Shown: in pieces, positions 5,142-9,737 of the stretch
Numbering within the stretch: position 1 is the stretch's first letter
Layout of the letters: each line of letters starts with the position of its first letter
Program-made: the position numbers and the translations under genes
Notes under the pieces: generated by a model
Told to the model about the DNA's origin: nothing
Databases searched by the model: none
The model's input: the letters and a program-made list of their open reading frames with translations, nothing else
Origin: Desulfobacterales bacterium
GTDB lineage: Bacteria > Desulfobacterota > Desulfobacteria > Desulfobacterales > QNYZ01
DNA length: 9,737 bases
Assembly (NCBI GenBank): GCA_029938515.1
Contig: JAOZUU010000065.1
Span: 1 to 9,737 of the forward strand
Direction: 5' to 3'

Positions 5142-6302
5142 CTATCCCAGCAGATCCAGCGCGATGCGGCAATAAATTTCAACACCCGTGGCAAGGACAT
5201 CCTCGTTAAAGTCAAACCGGGCGTTATGGATGGATGGCCCGTCTTCACGGCCAGTGCCCAGGCAGAAAAAGCATCCTTTAGAGCGCTCAAGGTAATAGGC
5301 CATGTCCTCGCCGCCCATGGACGGATCGGGTTCGATGACCTGTTTTTCCCCAACGGTTGTCCGGGCGCATCGGCGCACGATGTCGGACATGAAGGCATCG
5401 TTGATCACCGGCGGAAATCCCTTTTCAAAGGTGAATTCGTAGCGGGCATTCATAGCGCTGCAGATCCCGCTGATAATTTTTTCAAGCCGCCGCGGCCAGG
5501 AATCCCAGATCTCACGGTCAAAGGTCCGTGTCGTACCGTTCATCCGGGCGGTATCGGGGATTACGTTAAACACGGTGCCGGCATGAAAGCTTCCCACGGT
5601 CACCACCGTCGGGGTGAGCGGGTTCATCTGCCGACTGGCGATCCGCTGCAGGGCGCCGACTACCTGGCAGCCGATTTCGAGAGCATCGACGCACTGGTGG
5701 GGCATGGCGCCGTGGCCGCCCCTGCCGATAATCGTGAGGTCAAACTGGTCCATGGCTGCCATCAAAACACCGTCGCGTACACCGACGGTCCCTTCGGGAA
5801 TATCGGGCCAGACATGGCAGCCAACAGAATAATCAACTTTTGGATCATCCATCACACCGGCTTCGATCATCGGCAGGGCCCCGCCGGGGCCTTCCTCTGC
5901 CGGCTGAAAGATAAAACGGATCGTACCGGAAAGCCCATCGGACAGATCACAGAGGATTTTCGCAGCGCCCAGGACCATCGCCATGTGCGCATCGTGCCCG
6001 CAGGCATGCATCACTCCTTTGTGGGTGGAGGCAAATGGCAGGTCTGTCTTTTCGGCAATAGGCAGGGCGTCCATATCGGCCCGGATCAGCAGATTCGCCC
6101 CCGGCCGACCGGTATCGAGAAATCCCACCACGCCATGACCCGCAATACCGGTGCGGACTTCAAGGGACAATTTCCCGAGACAATCGGCCACATAGTCGGC
6201 CGTTTTTTCCTCGGAAAACGCCAATTCGGGAATCCGGTGCAAAAATCGGCGATGACCAATCACCTCGGATAAATTATTGTGGACGGTTTTCTTTATATCC
6301 AT
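5142..6302 (-). CDS. M20-family metallo-amidohydrolase (N-acyl amino acid / hippurate hydrolase type)
   Basis: This 386-residue cytoplasmic enzyme has the usual length for M20D amidohydrolases such as hippurate hydrolase, IAA-amino-acid hydrolase and N-acetyl-diaminopimelate deacetylase. It hydrolyses the amide bond of N-acyl amino acids or related conjugates using a di-metal centre. Visible landmarks are HRIPELAFSE (22-31), RADMDALP (74-81), MHACGHDAHM with C101 and H103, PAEEGPGG with E136/E137, H163 in GCHVWP, the dimerisation/lid segment GRGGHGAMPH (193-202) and the late metal ligand H359 in SIHNARFDF. All expected metal ligands are present. The ATG at 6302 has GGAG five bases upstream. 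It lies 399 bp downstream of the OppF gene on the same strand, so it probably has its own promoter. The pairing suggests that imported peptides or acylated amino acids are its substrates, but this is inference from context. Exact substrate unknown. Confidence 0.93.
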   Translation of the reverse strand: MDIKKTVHNNLSEVIGHRRFLHRIPELAFSEEKTADYVADCLGKLSLEVRTGIAGHGVVGFLDTGRPGANLLIRADMDALPIAEKTDLPFASTHKGVMHACGHDAHMAMVLGAAKILCDLSDGLSGTIRFIFQPAEEGPGGALPMIEAGVMDDPKVDYSVGCHVWPDIPEGTVGVRDGVLMAAMDQFDLTIIGRGGHGAMPHQCVDALEIGCQVVGALQRIASRQMNPLTPTVVTVGSFHAGTVFNVIPDTARMNGTTRTFDREIWDSWPRRLEKIISGICSAMNARYEFTFEKGFPPVINDAFMSDIVRRCARTTVGEKQVIEPDPSMGGEDMAYYLERSKGCFFCLGTGREDGPSIHNARFDFNEDVLATGVEIYCRIALDLLG

Positions 6303-6373
6303 AACAACTCCAATCTCTCGAAATCTATAACTTTTATCGATAAAAAATAAAAAACATCATCGTTGGAAAAATG

Positions 6374-6624
6374 AACCGCAAAGACGCAAAGATCGCAAAG
6401 GAGTTTATTTTTTTATCGAATCGGAACCCCGGTGAAACAAAAGAAACAGGTTGCACCGGACAGGCGAACGATTCGATAAACCATTCAATCCTATAGATTG
6501 TTCACCATGCGCTTTATTTCGTATTTCATCAATCAGACATTCCAGTTCAGCAAGAAACCAGGATGAATTTGAGATGCCTTCAAGTAATATTCTTTGCGAT
6601 CTTGGCGTCTGGTTTCGCAGTTAA
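6374..6624. repeat. MITE-like element with imperfect terminal inverted repeats
   Basis: GACGCAAAGATCGCAAAG (6383-6400) recurs as its reverse complement at 6592-6609, with 17 of 18 bases matching. The similarity extends outward more loosely (AACCGC at 6375-6380 against AACTGC, read in reverse, near 6617-6622). The bounded unit is about 250 bp and also contains the hairpin 6412-6480. Its composition and form resemble small dispersed intergenic elements with a 'GCAAAGACGCAAAG' theme that I recall from many Desulfobacterota and other genomes; that recollection needs a search. No transposase and no clear target-site duplication is visible. Confidence 0.5.
6412..6480. repeat. Perfect 12-bp inverted repeat with an inner stem
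   Basis: TTTATCGAATCG (6412-6423) is perfectly complementary to CGATTCGATAAA (6469-6480). Inside, CCGGTG (6429-6434) pairs with CACCGG (6454-6459) around a 19-nt A-rich loop. The result would be a stable two-stem hairpin in RNA or a cruciform in DNA. TTTATCGA also recurs in the palindrome at 6332-6345. Confidence 0.5.
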
Positions 6625-6701
6625 ATTCGGCTGGTCAACTGGATACATACGTCACCGTATTTACGAATTAGAGTACTTGGTTTCCTATCTTGCCTGGATC
6701 C

Positions 6702-7751
6702 TCAACCTTCCAATCGGTTTTCCTCCACCGCATGACAGGCCACCCGTTCGCTTTCTTTTTCCATCTTAAGTTCCGGTCGCTCCCGGCGACAGCGCTCGTT
6801 CGCCAGCGGGCACCGGGGATGAAAGGCACAGCCGCTGGGGGGATCAATGGGGTTTGGAATTTCACCGGCCACCGGTGCTGTCTTTCGACCGGTCATTTCC
6901 ACATCCGGAATGGTTTCCAGCAACAGCCGGGTGTAAGGGTGAAGCGGATTATCGAAGATGACGTCCGCCGGGGCCGTTTCGCAGAGAAGACCCAGATACA
7001 TCACCCCCACCTGGTTGGCCATGTGGCGCACCACGGCCAGATCATGTGAAATGAACAGATAGGATAGATCAAATTCTTTCTGAAGATCCCTCATCAAATT
7101 CAAAATCTGGGCTTGTACCGAAACATCCAGGGCCGACGTCGGTTCGTCACAGACGATAAAGTCGGGTTCGCTGGCCAGCGCCCTGGCAATAGAAATACGT
7201 TGACGCTGGCCTCCGGAAAATTCGTGGGGGTATTTTTCACCGTCGGCCGGTGAAAGCCCCACCTGGACGAGTAACTCGTCCGTGCGCCTCGAAATGGCCT
7301 TTGTTCCTTTCAGCAAATTAAAAGCCCGAACGGGCTCACTGACAATGGCCGCCACGCGCCAGCGCGGATTCAGACTGGCGTAAGGATCCTGAAAAATCAT
7401 GGCCATCCGGCGACGCAGACGCTCCATCCGTGCCCGGCTGGTCACCGAGGCCATGTCGATACCGTCAAACTCGATTGCGCCCTCCGTCGGCGCATGCAGG
7501 CCCACGACCAGATTGGCGACCGTTGATTTGCCACAGCCGGATTCTCCCACCAACGCAAAAGTCTGTCCTTTGGCGATCTCGAAATCAACACCGTTGACCG
7601 CCTTTAGAATCATACGGGGTTTGCCCTCAAGCAAACGATTCAGCAACGGTTTGGAAACATCAAAATAGCGTTTCAGACCGGTGACGCGAAGCAGTGGTGA
7701 CGGGTTGGGTTTCAGCTGGTTTGATTTCTTTATCTCAGTTTCCATTTTCAT
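6702..7751 (-). CDS. oppF: Oligopeptide/dipeptide ABC transporter ATP-binding protein, OppF/DppF type
   Basis: This 349-residue ATPase is the second nucleotide-binding subunit of a peptide importer, on the cytoplasmic face of the inner membrane. I see Walker A GESGCGKST (69-77), Q-loop Gln121 in IFQDP, signature SGGQRQR (179-185), Walker B with DEP and catalytic Glu203, and switch His236 in ISHDLAVV. The C-terminal oligopeptide-transporter extension has [12 protein letters not shown] and cysteines 308, 314, 321 and 339. In structurally studied Opp/Dpp ATPases, four such cysteines bind a [4Fe-4S] cluster. The N-terminal LKRYF followed by an insert before the ATPase core (DVSKPLLNRLLEGKPRM) is typical of OppF rather than OppD. 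The ATG at 7751 lies inside the oppD reading frame (17-bp overlap) with no strong Shine-Dalgarno, which suggests translational coupling; ATG 7745 is a near alternative. The gene symbol states the subunit position, not a proven substrate. Confidence 0.93.
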   Translation of the reverse strand: MKMETEIKKSNQLKPNPSPLLRVTGLKRYFDVSKPLLNRLLEGKPRMILKAVNGVDFEIAKGQTFALVGESGCGKSTVANLVVGLHAPTEGAIEFDGIDMASVTSRARMERLRRRMAMIFQDPYASLNPRWRVAAIVSEPVRAFNLLKGTKAISRRTDELLVQVGLSPADGEKYPHEFSGGQRQRISIARALASEPDFIVCDEPTSALDVSVQAQILNLMRDLQKEFDLSYLFISHDLAVVRHMANQVGVMYLGLLCETAPADVIFDNPLHPYTRLLLETIPDVEMTGRKTAPVAGEIPNPIDPPSGCAFHPRCPLANERCRRERPELKMEKESERVACHAVEENRLEG

Positions 7752-8706
7752 TTAGCCAGCAGGCCACTCGGGTCGATTTCGTTTCCATTAAATCCGGCCG
7801 CTGGTGCCGGCAGCGATCAAAACTGTGCGGGCAGCGCGGATGAAAGGCGCATCCGGTCGGTATTTCCGTCAACCGGGGCATGGAACCGTCGATCTGCGTC
7901 AGTTGTTCGGCCTGATGATGCAGGGAAGGGATGGAGTCCATCAACCCCTGGGCATAAGGATGTTGCGGGGTTTTAACGATCTCACGTACATTCCCAACCT
8001 CTATCAGCCGACCCGCATACATCACCGCTACCCGATCAGAAATTTCGGCAATCACGCCCATGTCATGGGTGATCAGTATGATGGCGGTATCGTAATCAGT
8101 ACAAAGACGTTTTAACAGGGTGATAATCTGGGCTTGGATGGATACATCCAGCGCCGTGGTCGGTTCGTCGGCGATAATCAGGCTGGGATTGACGCATAAA
8201 GCCAGGGCAATGACCACCCGCTGGCGCATTCCCCCGGAAAACTGGTGAGGATAGTGGCTGATGCGTTTTTCGGCGGCCGGAATGCCGACTTCATCCAATA
8301 GCGTAATGGCATGTTGACGCGCCTGTTGAGCGCTCATGTCGGAATGGGTTAATATAGTCTCTATCAGTTGTTTGCCAATAGTGTACAGCGGATTCAGGCT
8401 GGTCAGCGGATCCTGGAAGATCATCCCTATTTTTTTACCACGGATGCGACGCATCTCGCTGTATGGCAATTGATCGATACGCTGACCGTTAAGAAAGATT
8501 CGTCCAGCGCCGATACGACCGGGCGGTTCGAGCAGACCGATAATCGCCTGCCCTGTCAGGGATTTTCCGGCACCGGATTCTCCCACGATCCCAAAAACCT
8601 CTCCGGGCATGACATTAAACGAGATATCGTCAATCGCTACCAGTACCCCGCGGCGGGTATTGAATTCGACTCTAAGGTGTTCGACCTTTAATATAGGTTC
8701 CGTCAT
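7735..8706 (-). CDS. oppD: Oligopeptide/dipeptide ABC transporter ATP-binding protein, OppD/DppD type
   Basis: This 323-residue ATPase is the first nucleotide-binding subunit of the same importer and pairs with the downstream OppF. Motifs are Walker A GESGAGKS (42-49), Q-loop Gln98 in IFQDP, signature SGGMRQR (157-163), Walker B LIIADEP with Glu181, and switch His214 in ITHDMGV. The C-terminal extension has GCAFHPRCP and cysteines 286, 292, 299 and 316, again the set expected for a [4Fe-4S] site. The N-terminus [15 protein letters not shown] is typical of OppD. The start is fixed by homology: an in-frame TGA lies immediately before ATG 8706, and no Shine-Dalgarno is evident. The 134-bp gap to the permease gene is filled by repeats, which may have displaced the original leader. 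Length and residues are normal for an active enzyme. Confidence 0.93.
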   Translation of the reverse strand: MTEPILKVEHLRVEFNTRRGVLVAIDDISFNVMPGEVFGIVGESGAGKSLTGQAIIGLLEPPGRIGAGRIFLNGQRIDQLPYSEMRRIRGKKIGMIFQDPLTSLNPLYTIGKQLIETILTHSDMSAQQARQHAITLLDEVGIPAAEKRISHYPHQFSGGMRQRVVIALALCVNPSLIIADEPTTALDVSIQAQIITLLKRLCTDYDTAIILITHDMGVIAEISDRVAVMYAGRLIEVGNVREIVKTPQHPYAQGLMDSIPSLHHQAEQLTQIDGSMPRLTEIPTGCAFHPRCPHSFDRCRHQRPDLMETKSTRVACWLNENGN

Positions 8707-8727
8707 TCAAATATTTGTAAGCGTTTT

Positions 8728-8832
8728 AAAGTTCAGGGTTCGCTGTTCAGGGCTTCACCGCACAGGCGTTCAATGGTTCAGGGTTTAACCTCTGTCCACA
8801 ACCCTGAACCTCTGAACTTTTGAACCCTGAAC
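8728..8832. repeat. GTTCAGGGTT repeat cluster forming nested hairpins
   Basis: GTTCAGGGTT occurs at 8731-8740 and 8776-8785, with partial copies at 8745-8752 (GTTCAGGG) and 8768-8772 (GTTCA). Its reverse complement AACCCTGAAC is at 8800-8809 and 8823-8832. GGTTCAGGGTT (8775-8785) and AACCCTGAACC (8800-8810) make a perfect 11-bp stem with a 14-nt loop. AAAGTTCAG (8728-8736) also pairs with CTGAACTTT (8812-8820). The cluster occupies nearly the whole gap between the permease and oppD genes, inside the presumed transcript. Confidence 0.7.
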
Positions 8833-8840
8833 GGTGACAG

Positions 8841-9737
8841 TTATCTCAGTTTAGGATTGAGCGCATCACGCATCCAGTCACCGAGAAGGTTGACAGCCAG
8901 AATCAGTACGGCCAGGGCCACGCCGGGAAAAATGACGATCCACCATTCACCGGCAAACAGAAAGTCCTGGCCAATGCGAATAAGCGTCCCCAGTGAAGGT
9001 TTTGTCGGGGGAACGCCGACACCAAGAAAAGAAAGCGTTGCTTCGGTGATTATCGCGACGGCTATCCCGATGGTGGCGATCACCAGTACCGGTCCCGTCA
9101 CATTGGGCAAGATATGACGGAACATGATGGTAAAGCGTCGGCGACCAATAACCCTCGCCGATTGCACATACTCCTTATTTTTTTCCACCAGGGTCGAACC
9201 CCGCACGGTACGTGCGAAATTGACCCAGTTGGATACGCCAATGGCCAGGATCAGCACCCAAACGGCCATTTCATCATGCCGTTCGTTGGGCAACAGGCTG
9301 AGGGCAACACCATAGATCAGCATCGCAATGAGATAGGCGGGAAAGCTGATCTGCACATCGGCAATTCTCATGATTATTGTTTCCAGCGCTCCGCCGATGT
9401 AACCGGAGATTAAACCCAGCGTTATCCCTATAACCATTGCCAGCAACATGGACGCAAACCCGACAAACAGCGATATGCGCGATCCATAAAGGATGGTTGA
9501 AAAAATATCCCGTCCCTGATCATCGGTACCCAGCAGGAACTTTGTGGTTCCCTCTTCATACCAGCATGGCGGCGTGAAAGCGTCCATCAGGTCTAGGGAT
9601 GCCGGATCAAAGGGATTATGGGGCGCGATCAAGGGTGCCGCCAGAGCGGATACCATGATTACGATGGTGACACATGCGGCCACCACGGTCACTTTCGATT
9701 TTTTAAAACTGAACCAGATATCACTGTCGAAGAATCG
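8841..9737 (-). CDS. oppC: Oligopeptide/dipeptide ABC transporter permease, OppC/DppC type (5' end beyond window)
   Basis: This inner-membrane permease is one of the two pore subunits of the peptide importer; 298 residues are visible. The frame remains open to the right edge and reads FFDSDIWFSFKKSKVTVV there, the normal OppC N-terminal lead-in to the first membrane helix. The true start is therefore beyond 9737, and the GTG at 9692 is internal. Family features are LIAPHNPFDP after helix 1, LLGTDDQGRDIFS, a run of membrane segments, the ATPase-contact EAA loop EYVQSARVIGRRRFTIMF (about 9173-9120), and FLGVGVPPTKPSLG near 9029-8988, ending in WMRDALNPKLR. The gene is first of the visible leftward group; the OppB partner and the binding protein are expected to the right. 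A short insertion (PPCWYEEGTTKF) precedes LLGTD, as in some DppC proteins. Confidence 0.93.
   Translation of the reverse strand, partial: RFFDSDIWFSFKKSKVTVVAACVTIVIMVSALAAPLIAPHNPFDPASLDLMDAFTPPCWYEEGTTKFLLGTDDQGRDIFSTILYGSRISLFVGFASMLLAMVIGITLGLISGYIGGALETIIMRIADVQISFPAYLIAMLIYGVALSLLPNERHDEMAVWVLILAIGVSNWVNFARTVRGSTLVEKNKEYVQSARVIGRRRFTIMFRHILPNVTGPVLVIATIGIAVAIITEATLSFLGVGVPPTKPSLGTLIRIGQDFLFAGEWWIVIFPGVALAVLILAVNLLGDWMRDALNPKLR

Larger units (their letters stand above)
6303..6701. other. Gene-free stretch with nested inverted repeats between oppF and the amidohydrolase
   Basis: This 399-bp region contains an element bounded by imperfect inverted repeats (6374-6624), an inner hairpin (6412-6480) and a perfect palindrome TTTTATCGATAAAA (6332-6345). 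TATAGA (minus strand, 6324-6329) could be a -10 element for the amidohydrolase. Its -35 would be poor (TTTTAT), and the palindrome would sit in the spacer as a possible operator. A minus-strand reading frame stays open from about 6620 to 6409 but has no good start or recognised domain. No terminator for oppF is evident. Confidence 0.55.

Noticed and set aside
5226..6272. 348-codon + strand frame opposite the amidohydrolase
   Set aside because: It is the antisense shadow of a gene whose minus-strand product carries every expected M20 metal ligand and a good ribosome-binding site.
6409..6620. Minus-strand open frame through the repeat element as a gene
   Set aside because: No start codon with a ribosome-binding site and no family recognised; mentioned only as a possible remnant.
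6563..6769. 68-codon + strand frame between the repeats and the oppF 3' end
   Set aside because: It begins inside the repeat element and runs antisense into oppF, with no supporting motif.
9690..9692. GTG as the start of the permease
   Set aside because: The frame continues upstream to the window edge and reads the normal OppC N-terminal lead-in (SDIWFSFKKSK), so the GTG is an internal valine codon.
1..9737. CRISPR array or phage/defence system
   Set aside because: No regularly spaced identical repeats with unique spacers and no integrase, transposase, nuclease or toxin-antitoxin gene are visible.

Overview
The window is about 9.7 kb of bacterial chromosome of intermediate G+C. Its left half is an extracellular-polysaccharide and secreted-protein region. 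Its right half is a peptide-uptake and hydrolysis region read leftward. The family mix (an exopolysaccharide-type sugar-phosphate transferase, short FnIII proteins of the SGPPYxGTG type, a CFI-box-like tail, a golvesin-type C-terminal domain, an Opp/Dpp transporter, an M20 amidohydrolase) and several intergenic repeat types suggest a Desulfobacterota (delta-proteobacterial) sulfate-reducer-like genome. This is inference, because no rRNA or other marker gene is present.

Layout. 1-585 has no convincing gene but holds a long hairpin (141-203), a sigma-54-like promoter (368-383) and a second GC-rich hairpin (493-549). 586-2271 (+) encodes a membrane polyprenyl-phosphate sugar phosphotransferase that would start exopolysaccharide repeat-unit synthesis. 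2272-2472 is a short gap with a candidate terminator, an inverted repeat and an orphan Shine-Dalgarno. 2473-2916 (+) is a small secreted FnIII protein ending in a cut-short CFI-box-like motif. It converges on, and overlaps by 14 bp, 2903-4585 (-), a secreted protein made of FnIII, three Ig-like repeats and a golvesin-like domain. 4586-5141 carries a near-consensus sigma-54 promoter and several dyads upstream of that gene. 5142-6302 (-) is an M20 metallo-amidohydrolase. 6303-6701 is a gene-free stretch bounded by long inverted repeats. 6702-7751 and 7735-8706 (-) are OppF- and OppD-type ATPases that overlap by 17 bp. 8707-8840 is a repeat-rich gap. 8841-9737 (-) is an OppC-type permease that runs off the right edge.

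How the genes fit together. The left genes look like one matrix or cell-surface programme: the phosphotransferase builds glycan and the FnIII/golvesin proteins are exported. The two sigma-54-like sites, one before each outward-reading gene, suggest shared control by an enhancer-binding protein, as is known for exosortase/PEP-CTERM exopolysaccharide loci. The right genes form an import cassette, with a permease and two ATPases for peptides and a cytoplasmic amidohydrolase able to cleave N-acyl or peptide-like substrates. The partner permease (OppB) and binding protein (OppA) would lie beyond 9737.

No clearly new system is evident. The points most worth checking are the paired sigma-54 sites, the damaged-looking convergent junction at 2903-2957, and the structured intergenic elements at 141-203, 6374-6624 and 8728-8832.
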